Origin: Acetivibrio ethanolgignens
Lineage (GTDB): Bacteria > Bacillota > Clostridia > Lachnospirales > Lachnospiraceae
Assembly (NCBI RefSeq): GCF_001461035.1
Contig: NZ_LNAM01000186.1
Span: 37,474-101,473, forward strand
Reading direction: 5' to 3'
Length of the DNA: 64,000 bases
The position numbers were made by a program, and so were the translations under genes. Within the stretch, counting starts at the first letter, position 1; each line of letters opens with the position of its first letter. Of this stretch, positions 33,893 to 42,633 are shown piece after piece. The notes beneath the pieces were generated by a model. The model saw nothing but the letters and a program-made list of their open reading frames with translations, did no database searches and was not told the origin of the DNA.

Positions 33893-34660
33893 ATGAAGAA
33901 GGGATTTTATGCAAGCCTGGCTGTGGGTGTAATTGCAATTACTGCGGTTGGAATTATAGCAGCCCAAAATACAAAAAGTCAGGAGCAGCCAGAGCATCTG
34001 GCACAAATAGAAGAGCAGGCAGCAAATACACCGGAAACAAAAGCACCGGAGATTGAGAAACCTGAAGCTGAGATAACAGAGGTTGAAGCACCAGAAACGA
34101 AGGTACCGGAGAGCCAGGAGCCGGTAAGTCAAAAAGAGCAGCCAGAGGAAAATAAGGAACCGGAGGCAGAAAAGCAGCCCAAAAAGGAGACAGCACCGGA
34201 GGTTTCCCAGGTTATGTCGGGAGCAGACAGTGTGAAAAATCTTTCCTTTAAAGAAGAGGAGGGACTTATCTGGCCTGTTGTAGGGGATGTACTTTTAAAG
34301 TACAGTATGGACAAGTCTATTTATTTTAAGACACTGGCACAGTATAAGGTAAATCCAGCAGTAGTGATTGCGGCAAAGGAGGATACGGAGGTCTTAAGTG
34401 CGGCGAAATGTGTGGTGACAGACGTTAGCGAGAGTGAGGAAACAGGAGTGACTCTGACAGCAACCCTGGGTGATGGATATGAAGTGGTCTATGGGCAGCT
34501 GAAGGAGGTTAAGGCAAAGGTCGGTGACACAATAGAAAGGGGCAGTGTCATTGGCAAAATAGCAAAACCAACAAAATATTATGTGGCAGAGGGCACCAAC
34601 CTTTATTTTGCGGTATTGCAGGATGGGAAACCAGTAGATCCACTGCTGTTACTAGAGTAG
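33893..34660 (+). CDS. SpoIIQ-like M23-fold sporulation protein
   Basis: A 255-residue membrane-anchored protein: one N-terminal helix (about 4-24), a long Pro/Glu/Lys-rich spacer (about 30-105) and a C-terminal LytM/M23-type beta domain (about 130-255: TLAQYKVNPAVVIAA, then GDGYEVVYGQLKEVKAKVGD). I see no HxH zinc site, so it is likely a non-catalytic LytM domain like B. subtilis SpoIIQ, which pairs with SpoIIIAH across the engulfing septum. The identity as SpoIIQ is inferred from architecture. The ATG follows GAGGTGA, which is buried in a hairpin; a sigma-F-like promoter lies within it. Confidence 0.72.
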   Translation: MKKGFYASLAVGVIAITAVGIIAAQNTKSQEQPEHLAQIEEQAANTPETKAPEIEKPEAEITEVEAPETKVPESQEPVSQKEQPEENKEPEAEKQPKKETAPEVSQVMSGADSVKNLSFKEEEGLIWPVVGDVLLKYSMDKSIYFKTLAQYKVNPAVVIAAKEDTEVLSAAKCVVTDVSESEETGVTLTATLGDGYEVVYGQLKEVKAKVGDTIERGSVIGKIAKPTKYYVAEGTNLYFAVLQDGKPVDPLLLLE

Positions 34661-34683
34661 GAGAACTTTTCTCCTGCTCTTTT
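34655..34683 (+). terminator. Terminator after the SpoIIQ-like gene
   Basis: Arms AGGAGAA and TTCTCCT with flanking GAG/CTC overlap the stop codon region and are followed by TTTT. Confidence 0.8.
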
Positions 34684-34735
34684 CATATGATAAGAAAGAA
34701 GCAGAAAAAAGGCGGCATCTACATAATGATAATCC

Positions 34736-34835
34736 GCAGCCGGAAAGCTCTTACAGGAATGTCAAAGCCTTTTTTCTGTACCAGGAAAGCTCTTGTGGAA
34801 AATGGGAAAATACAAGCAATACCGGCTGCTTTTTT
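34736..34835 (+). other. Structured leader/attenuator-like element upstream of tctC
   Basis: GCAGCCGG (34736-34743) pairs perfectly with CCGGCTGC (34822-34829), which runs into six T residues. The 78-nt interior carries two exact copies of GGAAAGCTCTT (34742-34752, 34784-34794). It may be a terminator with a large structured loop or part of an RNA switch; no known riboswitch consensus was recognised. About 105 bases separate it from tctC. Confidence 0.4.
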
Positions 34836-34941
34836 AAGTCTTAAAGAATTTTAAGAAGATTTTATGTGATATTAAGCTTTACATTTTAGAATAAATAACA
34901 GAATCGCTAAAACGGTTACAAAATGTAAAGGAGAAGATAAC

Positions 34942-35946
34942 ATGAAGAAAAGATTATTGGGATTGCTTTTGGTTATGGCTATGGCGGTCACCGCAGTAGG
35001 ATGCGGACAGAAGTCAGAGCCTGCAGCAGACGGACAGACATCAGGAGATAGTCAGGCAGCAGACGGGACAGGCTGGACCTGGGACAGAAAGATTGAAATT
35101 GTGTGCCCATGGGGTGCCGGTGGCGGAGCTGATACAACCTTAAGACAGTTCGCTACTGCACTGGAAAAGGAAATCGGAGTATCTGTAGTTGTTAACAATA
35201 AGGCAGGTGCCGGTGGAGTTACAGGTGTTGAGTATGCAACCAGTCAGCCAGCGGATGGTTATACCTGGCTATTATGTACACCATCTCCACTGCTTGCACA
35301 GATTAGTGGTGCGACTGAATTTGATGTATACGGAAAGCTTACACCAGTATGTCAGTTAGTACATGACTGTAACGTTTTCGTAACAGGGGCAAATGCACCA
35401 TTTAAAAATTATGAAGAGCTGAAGGCTTATGTAGAGGCTAACCCTGGAAAGGTAAAATGCGGCGTTATGTCTATTACCGGTCTTGATTATGCCTGTGTTG
35501 TAGGAACCTTTGGTGACAAGGTAGAGGCTGTTGCTTATTCTGAGGGTGCTCAGTTAAATTCTGATATCATTGGTGGACATATTGACCTTGCAGTTACAGG
35601 ACCAGCAGAAGTGGCAGCTATGATTGCTTCCGGCGATATGAAGGCTATTTTATCCTGTACGGAGGAAAGACTGACACTGGCTGGTTATGAAAACGTAGAA
35701 TGCACAGGCGAGCTTGGAATCGACTGCTTCTATGGACCTTACAGAGGAATCTTTGCTGCAAATGGAACCCCGGAAGAAGCAATCAAGGCCTTTGAAGCAG
35801 CTGCAGAAAGGGCGGTAGCAAGTGATGATTTTCAGAATTGGGCTAAGGCAGAAGGCTTAGATCAGCGTCCGGGTTGGAAGAACATGACAGACTTCAAGGC
35901 TGCATGGGATACCGATAACCAGGAGCTGGGAAACGTTATTAAATAG
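34942..35946 (+). CDS. tctC: Tripartite tricarboxylate transporter substrate-binding lipoprotein TctC
   Basis: A 334-residue extracellular solute receptor. The N-terminus is a lipoprotein signal with lipobox AVGCG (Cys 21), then a Gly/Ser/Asp-rich linker, then the TctC/Bug fold: KIEIVCPWGAGGGADTTLRQ, VVNNKAGAGGVTGVEYATSQ, PADGYTWLLCTPSPLL. It captures a carboxylate ligand for the TctAB channel; the ligand cannot be told from sequence. The ATG follows AAAGGAGAAG. First gene of tctC-tctB-tctA; a two-component system stands next to the operon. Confidence 0.94.
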   Translation: MKKRLLGLLLVMAMAVTAVGCGQKSEPAADGQTSGDSQAADGTGWTWDRKIEIVCPWGAGGGADTTLRQFATALEKEIGVSVVVNNKAGAGGVTGVEYATSQPADGYTWLLCTPSPLLAQISGATEFDVYGKLTPVCQLVHDCNVFVTGANAPFKNYEELKAYVEANPGKVKCGVMSITGLDYACVVGTFGDKVEAVAYSEGAQLNSDIIGGHIDLAVTGPAEVAAMIASGDMKAILSCTEERLTLAGYENVECTGELGIDCFYGPYRGIFAANGTPEEAIKAFEAAAERAVASDDFQNWAKAEGLDQRPGWKNMTDFKAAWDTDNQELGNVIK

Positions 35947-35984
35947 AGTTTTTAAATGAAAAAATAGAGAAGTAGGTGATTCTT

Positions 35985-36500
35985 TTGGTAATGGAATTAG
36001 TTTTCAACGCCGCATTGCTGCTTTTCTGTGGATATGCTTTTTATTACATAAGTGCGACAACACCAGGTTCGACACCAACAGAGCTGGGTGCTGCATTCTG
36101 GCCGCACATCATTCTTGTACTGCTAATGCTTTTAATAGCAGTAAATATCTATAACCTTGTAAAGGAAGCAAAAGCAGAAGAAGATGGCAAAGGTTTTAAT
36201 TTTGACAAAGAGGCTTTTGCGGGATTTTTTAAAAGCAAATTATTTGTAGGCATGCTTTTGGTGGCTGCCATGGCATTGCTTATGGATACTCTGGGATTTA
36301 TGCTGACAGCAGCACTGTTTTTGATGGCTTATGGTTGTCTGTTGGGAGAGAGAAGTCCTGTAAAGCTAATTTTGACAGGTATTATTGCAACTATCATACT
36401 GTATATTATCTTCCAAGGTGCCTTGGACATTATGCTTCCAAGAGGTATTGGCTTCCTTCGTACCTTCGCACTCTGGGTAGAGACGATACTGCCATTCTAG
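35985..36500 (+). CDS. tctB: Tripartite tricarboxylate transporter small subunit TctB
   Basis: A 171-residue membrane protein with four helices, typical of TctB: FNAALLLFCGYAFYYISATT, PHIILVLLMLLIAVNIYNLV, a polar loop, LFVGMLLVAAMALLMDTLGF and LILTGIIATIILYIIFQGAL. It is the poorly conserved small membrane subunit. The start is uncertain: TTG 35985 (six bases after AGGTG) is preferred, ATG 35991 and GTG 35976 are alternatives. It lies between tctC and tctA. Confidence 0.88.
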   Translation: MVMELVFNAALLLFCGYAFYYISATTPGSTPTELGAAFWPHIILVLLMLLIAVNIYNLVKEAKAEEDGKGFNFDKEAFAGFFKSKLFVGMLLVAAMALLMDTLGFMLTAALFLMAYGCLLGERSPVKLILTGIIATIILYIIFQGALDIMLPRGIGFLRTFALWVETILPF

Positions 36501-36516
36501 GAGAGGAGAGAGAATT

Positions 36517-38004
36517 ATGTTTGATTTATTGCTCAACGGTTTGCAAATAGTGCTCACACCCTCTACCTTTATGCTGATATTTGCAGGAACCGTGCTTGGA
36601 GTTATCTTTGGTGCCATGCCGGGTGTTAGTGCATCCATGGCGGTTGCACTGGCACTTCCATTTGCCTATGTAATGAATCCGGTAATTGCAATCGCTTTCT
36701 TGGTTGCTGTTTATTGTGCATCCATTACCGGTGGTGGAATTACGGCGATTCTGTTCAAAATCCCGGGAACTCCGTCCAGTGCCCCGACAACCTTTGATGG
36801 ATATCCGATGGCCCAAAGAGGAGAAGCTGGAAAGGCATTAGGCTTTTCCTTGGTAGCATCTGCATTTGGTGGCTTAGTTGCTGCATTTGCTATGGCTTTG
36901 ATTTCCCCACAGCTGGCAGCTGTAGCTCTTAAGTTTGGACCATCCGAGCTTTTTGCAGTGTCCTTCCTTGGATTATCTGTACTTTCCTGCCTTGATAGTG
37001 GCAACCTCATAAAAACCCTTATTTCCGGTCTGTTAGGTTTGCTTATTGCTTGTATCGGTATGGATCCGATGCTTGGTGTCCCAAGATTTACCTGGGGAAG
37101 CTCAATCCTTATGTCCGGCGTTGAAATGATTCCTGTTATGATTGGTTTGTTTGCGGTAACTGAGGTACTCAAACAGACAAGCAAGAGAAAAACCGTAGAA
37201 GGAGAAGCCGAAACAAGGTTAAAGACAACAATTCCGGGATTTATAGAGTTCTGGAAGGTTAAGATAGTTATGCTTCGGTCTTCTGTCCTGGGAACTATCG
37301 TAGGTATTCTTCCGGGAGCAGGAGCAACCATTGCCTCCTTCCTTTCTTACACTGTAGAGAAGAAGATGTCAAAGCATTCAGAGGAGTTTGGTACGGGTAT
37401 TCCAGACGGAATCGTAGCATCCGAGGCTGCAAATAATGCTGCGACAGGTGGTTCTATGGTTCCACTTCTTTCTCTTGGTATTCCTGGAGGAAATGCGGCA
37501 GCGATTATGATGTCCGCCCTGGTATTAAAGGGTGTTCAGGTAGGTCCGCTGTTAGTTAAGACACAGCCGGAATATCTGGCTTCCGTATTTGGTTCTATGC
37601 TGATTACCAATATTATCATGGTAATTGTAGCTTTGATTGTAGCAAAGATTTTTGCAAAGATTCTGGCAATCCCATACAGTATTTTGGGACCTGTAATTGT
37701 ATTACTTGCCATGATAGGTGCCTTTGCACTGAAAAACAGTACAGGCGATGTAATGCTGATGGTAGTAGCTGGTATTCTTGGATACTTCTTTGTAAAGCTG
37801 AAATTCTCACCTGCAGCCCTTGTTTTAGGCCTGGTACTTGGTGAAATGTGTGAATCCAACTTCCGTCGTGCTTACACACTTACCAATGGTAGTATCACAG
37901 CTATCTTTGCAAAGCCAATTACAGCAGTGCTGATGACAGCCTGTGTGATTATGCTGGTATATCCGATTGTTAAACCATTCATTGTGAAAAAAGCGGATAA
38001 ATAA
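36517..38004 (+). CDS. tctA: Tripartite tricarboxylate transporter large subunit TctA
   Basis: A 495-residue permease with about twelve membrane segments. TctA family signatures are clear: GAMPGVSASMAVALALPFAY, YCASITGGGITAILFKIPGT, PSSAPTTFDGYPMAQRGEAG, and SEAANNAATGGSMVPLLSLG with IPGGNAAA. It moves the substrate delivered by TctC, probably using a sodium or proton gradient. AGGAGAGGAGAG precedes the ATG. It ends the operon; a compact terminator is shared with the convergent response regulator. Confidence 0.95.
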   Translation: MFDLLLNGLQIVLTPSTFMLIFAGTVLGVIFGAMPGVSASMAVALALPFAYVMNPVIAIAFLVAVYCASITGGGITAILFKIPGTPSSAPTTFDGYPMAQRGEAGKALGFSLVASAFGGLVAAFAMALISPQLAAVALKFGPSELFAVSFLGLSVLSCLDSGNLIKTLISGLLGLLIACIGMDPMLGVPRFTWGSSILMSGVEMIPVMIGLFAVTEVLKQTSKRKTVEGEAETRLKTTIPGFIEFWKVKIVMLRSSVLGTIVGILPGAGATIASFLSYTVEKKMSKHSEEFGTGIPDGIVASEAANNAATGGSMVPLLSLGIPGGNAAAIMMSALVLKGVQVGPLLVKTQPEYLASVFGSMLITNIIMVIVALIVAKIFAKILAIPYSILGPVIVLLAMIGAFALKNSTGDVMLMVVAGILGYFFVKLKFSPAALVLGLVLGEMCESNFRRAYTLTNGSITAIFAKPITAVLMTACVIMLVYPIVKPFIVKKADK

Positions 38005-38040
38005 AAGAAGGGACAAATTAAGAAAAGTGTAGTATAATTA

Positions 38041-38064
38041 GGGACGAGGTGACTCGTCCCTTTT
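38041..38064. terminator. Terminator between tctA and the response regulator
   Basis: GGGACGAG/CTCGTCCC (38041-38048, 38053-38060) with a GTGA loop and TTTT. It probably serves both convergent genes. Confidence 0.85.
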
Positions 38065-38073
38065 CATTTTTAC

Positions 38074-38760
38074 TTAAACAGAAAAGGTGTAGCCCATACC
38101 CCATACAGTTTTTATGTAGACAGGCTTCTTGGGGTCTTCCTCCAGCTTGGTGCGAAGGTGATTGATATATACCATAACTGTATTTTCATCAACGATGATA
38201 TCATTCCAGACAGCCTCATAAATGACTTCACGGGTGAGAACCCGTCCGGGATTTTCCATAAAGAGCTTTAAAACAAGGAATTCCTTGGCGGACAGGATAA
38301 TCTCCTCACCATCCTTATAAAGCTTGAGGGCAGCTGTATCCAGTTCAAAGGGACCTCGCTGGATGATGGTCTTGGAGGCAGCACTGGAGGCGTTGTTCCG
38401 ACGGATTAAAGCCTTAGCCTTAGCACCTAGAATAACTGGATTAAAGGGCTTTGTGATATAATCGTCAGCACCAATATCCAGACCGTAAAGAGTATCATAG
38501 TCCTCATTGCGGCCACTGATAATAATAATCGGGGTGGTAAGTCCCCGCTGGCGAATGGTCTGTATGGTCTGGAACCCATCGATTCCATTCATATTGATAT
38601 CCAGAAGAATCAAATGAAAGTGCTCTGTTTTAAGAAGATTGAGTGCTTCCTCGCCGCTGGCAGCCGTCACGGGCTGGTAGCCATTACAGACCATTACTTT
38701 TGATAGAAGCTTGCGGATGGTAATATCATCATCTACAATTAAAATCTTTGTTACTGACAT
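38074..38760 (-). CDS. OmpR-family response regulator
   Basis: A 228-residue DNA-binding regulator. The receiver domain (1-120) shows DDD near residue 10, the phosphoacceptor in LILLDINMNGIDG (D about 54), T/S in IIIISGRNED and K in DDYITKPF. The OmpR-type winged helix (about 130-228) shows LSAKEFLVLKLFMENPGRVL and NTVMVYINHLRTKLEEDPKK. It is convergent with tctA and divergent from the hybrid sensor kinase starting at 38841, with about 80 bases between their starts. This layout suggests control of the tct transporter (inference). Confidence 0.92.
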   Translation of the reverse strand: MSVTKILIVDDDITIRKLLSKVMVCNGYQPVTAASGEEALNLLKTEHFHLILLDINMNGIDGFQTIQTIRQRGLTTPIIIISGRNEDYDTLYGLDIGADDYITKPFNPVILGAKAKALIRRNNASSAASKTIIQRGPFELDTAALKLYKDGEEIILSAKEFLVLKLFMENPGRVLTREVIYEAVWNDIIVDENTVMVYINHLRTKLEEDPKKPVYIKTVWGMGYTFSV

Positions 38761-38840
38761 GAGATGCTCCTCTCTAGGTGTTTATACATGAATCATTCAT
38801 ATTTATTATATCAAAAAATGTTGGAAATACAAGGGCAGAT

Positions 38841-41012
38841 ATGGAAAGGAAAGCTATGAAGGAAAAAAGCAAAGGCAGAAAAATTATTATACTGACAATA
38901 GGAATGGTAATTATGATTACTGCTGTAGCAATACTGCTTGTAAGCAGTATAAAGGAATACGCAAACAGCGTGGTAGACCATCAAAAGGAGCAGCTTTCCA
39001 TCATTGTAAATGCAGCAAGTGATGCAGTAGAAAGCTACATTGATAACTGTATTATGGATATTAATACCTTTGTAGAGACACGGGAGTTTTATGAAGGTGA
39101 AGCACAATATCTGGAAACAGGAGAAAACAAATATTTGAATTTTATGGCGAATGCCCATATGCGGAGCCACTATCCAGTGGTTTCCGATATTGAAATATAT
39201 GGAACAAAGGGAGAATATATCATCAACCTGCGGGAGCGGGAATACAGGCTGATTAATCTGGTCAGTGAGCAAGAGGATATGAGAATCCGCATCTTCCAGG
39301 ATCAGGATGATAAGATGTATCTGGCTGTATCCAAGATTAATGAAAATGGCTTAGAGGTTCGCATCTATCTGGACTGTGAGAATATGTTTGAAACTCTGAT
39401 GTCCAGGGTAAAGCTGGGTGAAAAAGGGTATATTATGGTAAAGGATGCCAATGGAATCATTATTATGCATGATGTAAAAGAGCAGATTGGCATGGATGTT
39501 ATACGAGACCGAAAAAAAAGGTATCCTGACGTTGACTTGAATGAGCTGGAACAGATGGTAAGGCACCAGCTGGCAGGCGAGACCGGAACCGCGATTTATC
39601 ATTCCTATTGGTGGGCAGATGCCAAAAATGGCCTGCAGCGTGTGAAAAAGATTTCGGCCTATGCACCTGCTAAGCTGGGAGATGCCTTTATTTCCTTAAG
39701 TGCTGTAATGGACTATAGTGAAGTGTCCAGGCCTATGGTCTGGGGGATTGGCAAAATGGCCGGAATCGCTGCACTTCTTATGCTGGCATCGGTAAGCTGC
39801 ATTGCGATTTTTTATTACATGGTGCAAAGTCAGCGGGCATATGCCAAGGAAAATCAATATTTAAAGGAAATCAATCAGCGTCTGGAGGAGCTTCATAAAA
39901 GTGAGGAGTATATTAATCATCAGCAACGGCTTCAGATGATTGGAACGATGACAGGAGGCATTGCTCATGAATTTAATAATTTCCTCACGCCAATCATGGG
40001 ATATGCAGGACTTATGATGAATGAACTCCCGGAGGATAGTGAATATCATGAGGAGGCTGTAGAAATCTATGAATCAGCAGAAAAGGCAAAGGAAATCATT
40101 CAGCAGATATCTGCCTTAAGTAAAAAAAATACGGATACTGTGTACCAGTATCTTCCATTGAAACCGCTTCTTAGCAGAGCAGTAAAGACGGTAGAATTTG
40201 TCTGCCCGTATAATATTGAGATTATAACACAGCTGGATGTAGACGGAGGCATTTTTGGTAATAAAACACAGATAAACCAGGTTGTATTAAATATTTGCGT
40301 GAATGCCTTTCATGCGATTGGAAAAGAGCAGGGGATTGTTCGTATTTCCTGTGAGGAATCAGAGTATATTGAAGATGGACAAAAGCTTGTAAGGCTGGAA
40401 ATCGAAGATAACGGCTGTGGCATGGATGAAATTACACAGGAGCAAATGTTTACTCCATTTTTTACAACGAAGGAATCCGGCCAGGGCGTAGGACTGGGCC
40501 TTGCGATGGTACAAAATATCATCGAGGCACATCATGGAAAAATCAAAGTATATAGCAGGGAAGGAGAGGGAACGAGGTTTATTATTTATCTTCCATTGGG
40601 AAAAGAGCCGGAGGTACATCTGGAGAGGCAAAAGGAAACAAGGGAAAAGAAAGTATACAGAGTAATTTTGGTATTTGATAATCTTAAGATATTAAAGCTT
40701 TTGGAAAAGGGACTGAAAAAAGAAGGAATTGAAACAGTAACGGCAACCAATCAGGCAGAGGCTTTGCGGGTTTTACAGGAAAAGAGATTTGATGTAGCAG
40801 TTATGGACTCAGAGCTTCTGAAAAAGAGCAGTGTCGATCTGGCCTTCCAGATGAAATCCCTGCAAAATGACCTATATATTATTTTGATGACAGGCCTGCT
40901 TCGTGAGGAAATTACAAATGCAAAAGAGAGCGGTATTATCGACAGCGTTATGCAGAAGCCGGTGGTATTAAGTGATCTTCTCCTTGAACTGGATAAATGC
41001 GGAAAAAGGTGA
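38841..41012 (+). CDS. Hybrid sensor histidine kinase with C-terminal receiver domain
   Basis: A 723-residue membrane kinase. A helix near 15-35, a large extracytoplasmic Cache-like sensor (about 40-310), a second helix (about 310-335), then a HisKA domain with the phosphohistidine in GGIAHEFNNFLTPIMGY, and an ATPase domain with N box NICVNAFHAI, G1 EDNGCGMDE and G2 GVGLGLAM. The C-terminal receiver keeps D (VAVMDSE), T (LMTG) and K (MQKPV), but its acidic pocket is reduced (VFDN). The HEFNN type H-box fits kinases of hybrid/NtrB-like style. Start among 38841/38856 uncertain. Probably senses a carboxylate for the tct operon (inference). Confidence 0.88.
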   Translation: MERKAMKEKSKGRKIIILTIGMVIMITAVAILLVSSIKEYANSVVDHQKEQLSIIVNAASDAVESYIDNCIMDINTFVETREFYEGEAQYLETGENKYLNFMANAHMRSHYPVVSDIEIYGTKGEYIINLREREYRLINLVSEQEDMRIRIFQDQDDKMYLAVSKINENGLEVRIYLDCENMFETLMSRVKLGEKGYIMVKDANGIIIMHDVKEQIGMDVIRDRKKRYPDVDLNELEQMVRHQLAGETGTAIYHSYWWADAKNGLQRVKKISAYAPAKLGDAFISLSAVMDYSEVSRPMVWGIGKMAGIAALLMLASVSCIAIFYYMVQSQRAYAKENQYLKEINQRLEELHKSEEYINHQQRLQMIGTMTGGIAHEFNNFLTPIMGYAGLMMNELPEDSEYHEEAVEIYESAEKAKEIIQQISALSKKNTDTVYQYLPLKPLLSRAVKTVEFVCPYNIEIITQLDVDGGIFGNKTQINQVVLNICVNAFHAIGKEQGIVRISCEESEYIEDGQKLVRLEIEDNGCGMDEITQEQMFTPFFTTKESGQGVGLGLAMVQNIIEAHHGKIKVYSREGEGTRFIIYLPLGKEPEVHLERQKETREKKVYRVILVFDNLKILKLLEKGLKKEGIETVTATNQAEALRVLQEKRFDVAVMDSELLKKSSVDLAFQMKSLQNDLYIILMTGLLREEITNAKESGIIDSVMQKPVVLSDLLLELDKCGKR

Positions 41013-41082
41013 GATATTCTTTACTTCTGTTTCAACTTTGTGGTATAGTAAAGAGTGGATTTTCCTTACACGGAGATAAAAG

Positions 41083-41796
41083 ATGAAAAAAAAGATTTTG
41101 ATTATAACAACGGGTGGAACTCTGGCTTCTGCTAAAGGAAAGGATGGCCTGGTTCCTGAGCTTAACAGCAATGATATTTTTTCCAATATGGAAGGAGTCA
41201 TGAGCTGCTATGATGTAAGCTTTTTAGAACTCATGTCCATAGACAGTTCCAATATGCAGCCAGAGGAGTGGCAAAGGATTGCTCGTGCTGTGTATGAGAG
41301 AGTGCATGCATATGCAGGTATGGTTATTATCCACGGAACAGATACCATGGCCTATACTGCCGCTGCTCTTTCTTTTATGTTAAAAAATGTACCGATTCCG
41401 GTGGTGCTTACCGGAAGCCAGCTGTCGATACTGAATCCGATTGCAGATGCCGTGGAAAATTGCCGCTGTGCTGTAAATATGGCGGGAGGTGGTCTGCATT
41501 TTGAACGGCGTAATCTGGCGGAGGCTATCGGTGCAGTGATTAAAAAAGGGATGACTGTAGTTGTAGGAACCCAGTGCCTTTATGACGGAAGTAACCTGTC
41601 CGTTTATCAGACAGGACAGGTAATTTTACAGGAGGGTGCTCTACAGGCTCATGATATGACAAGTGAGGCTTTAGTGACAAAGCTTATGTGGGTGCTGGGA
41701 CAGACAGACAGCCGCAAGGAAATAGAAAGGATGTTTTCAACGAATCTGGCTGGAGAGGTCAGTCTTCCTCATGATGGAGTGAGGGAGTACCGATAG
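41083..41796 (+). CDS. Type I asparaginase, internally shortened
   Basis: A 237-residue protein of the L-asparaginase family (normally about 325-340 residues). Present are the first catalytic threonine motif ITTGGTLAS (about 9-17), the second motif IIHGTDTMAYTAAAL (Thr/Asp about 86-87), VVLTGSQ, and the C-terminal dimer domain GGGLHFERRNLAEAIGAVI to YQTGQ. From about residue 134 (AVNMA) the sequence jumps directly to GGGLHF. From memory, relatives have about 90 residues between these, including the conserved catalytic lysine. The frame is kept, so the protein may be made, but activity is doubtful. AACGGAGAT precedes the ATG. Confidence 0.8.
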   Translation: MKKKILIITTGGTLASAKGKDGLVPELNSNDIFSNMEGVMSCYDVSFLELMSIDSSNMQPEEWQRIARAVYERVHAYAGMVIIHGTDTMAYTAAALSFMLKNVPIPVVLTGSQLSILNPIADAVENCRCAVNMAGGGLHFERRNLAEAIGAVIKKGMTVVVGTQCLYDGSNLSVYQTGQVILQEGALQAHDMTSEALVTKLMWVLGQTDSRKEIERMFSTNLAGEVSLPHDGVREYR

Positions 41797-41805
41797 GAGG
41801 TTTGT

Positions 41806-42633
41806 ATGATAAAGCTGATTTGTAGTGATATAGATGGTACTTTAGTGCCTGATGGAACAGATAGAATTAACCCGGAGATTTTTGAGGTAATCCGGGAACT
41901 GAAGGAAAGAGGAATACAGTTCGTAGCAGCCAGTGGGAGACAGTATGAGAGCATCCGCAAGCTTTTTTTGCCGGTGATAGAGGATATTATCTGTGTAGCT
42001 GATGGTGGCAATGTTACAATAGAAAAGGGTGAATTTGTGTCGATAACAAAAATGAGCCTTTCGGATGTGGAGGAGCTGATATCCGATATAGAAAGGATAC
42101 CAGGAGCTACTTTGATGGCAGCGACACCGAGGACCTCCTATATTCCAAAGGATCAGCTTGAACTGATTGAGCTGATGGATAAAGGGTATCACTACCATAT
42201 TACCCTAGTAGATGATATAAAAGAAGCTCTGAAGGATGATATTGTAAAAATCAGTCTTTATGACCATGGTGGACAGGCAGAAGAAAAGGCAAAAAAATTT
42301 CTGCCAAAAAAGTGGTTTTCCCATCCGAGGGTAAAGGCAGCCTGTGCCGGACCGGTCTGGGAGGACTTTGTCAGCAGCAAGGGTGGAAAAGGAAGTGCTA
42401 TCCGGGATATTCAGAGAGGGCTTTTTGTTACACCGGAGGAGACAATGGTATTTGGTGACAACTTAAATGACCTGGATATGTTTGCCTGTGCAAGGTATAG
42501 CTTTGCTGTGGGAAATGCCAGACAGGAGGTTAAGGATGCGGCCAGCCTTGTAGCTGACACGAATGTAAATGATGGAGTATTAAAGGAGCTAAAGAATTAT
42601 TTAAAAGGGAGTGGTAACTTTGAAAAAATGTGA
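41806..42633 (+). CDS. Cof-type HAD hydrolase
   Basis: A 275-residue soluble phosphatase of the HAD superfamily IIB (Cof) type. Motif I is ICSDIDGTLVPDG (nucleophile Asp 7 or 8, with the acid two residues later), motif II ASGR, motif III/IV KGSAIRDIQRG and MVFGDNLNDLDMF; the large C2-type cap lies between. Such enzymes dephosphorylate sugar phosphates or flavin/cofactor phosphates; the substrate is unknown. It starts 10 bases after the asparaginase gene with AGGAGG and overlaps the next gene by 14 bases. Confidence 0.92.
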   Translation: MIKLICSDIDGTLVPDGTDRINPEIFEVIRELKERGIQFVAASGRQYESIRKLFLPVIEDIICVADGGNVTIEKGEFVSITKMSLSDVEELISDIERIPGATLMAATPRTSYIPKDQLELIELMDKGYHYHITLVDDIKEALKDDIVKISLYDHGGQAEEKAKKFLPKKWFSHPRVKAACAGPVWEDFVSSKGGKGSAIRDIQRGLFVTPEETMVFGDNLNDLDMFACARYSFAVGNARQEVKDAASLVADTNVNDGVLKELKNYLKGSGNFEKM

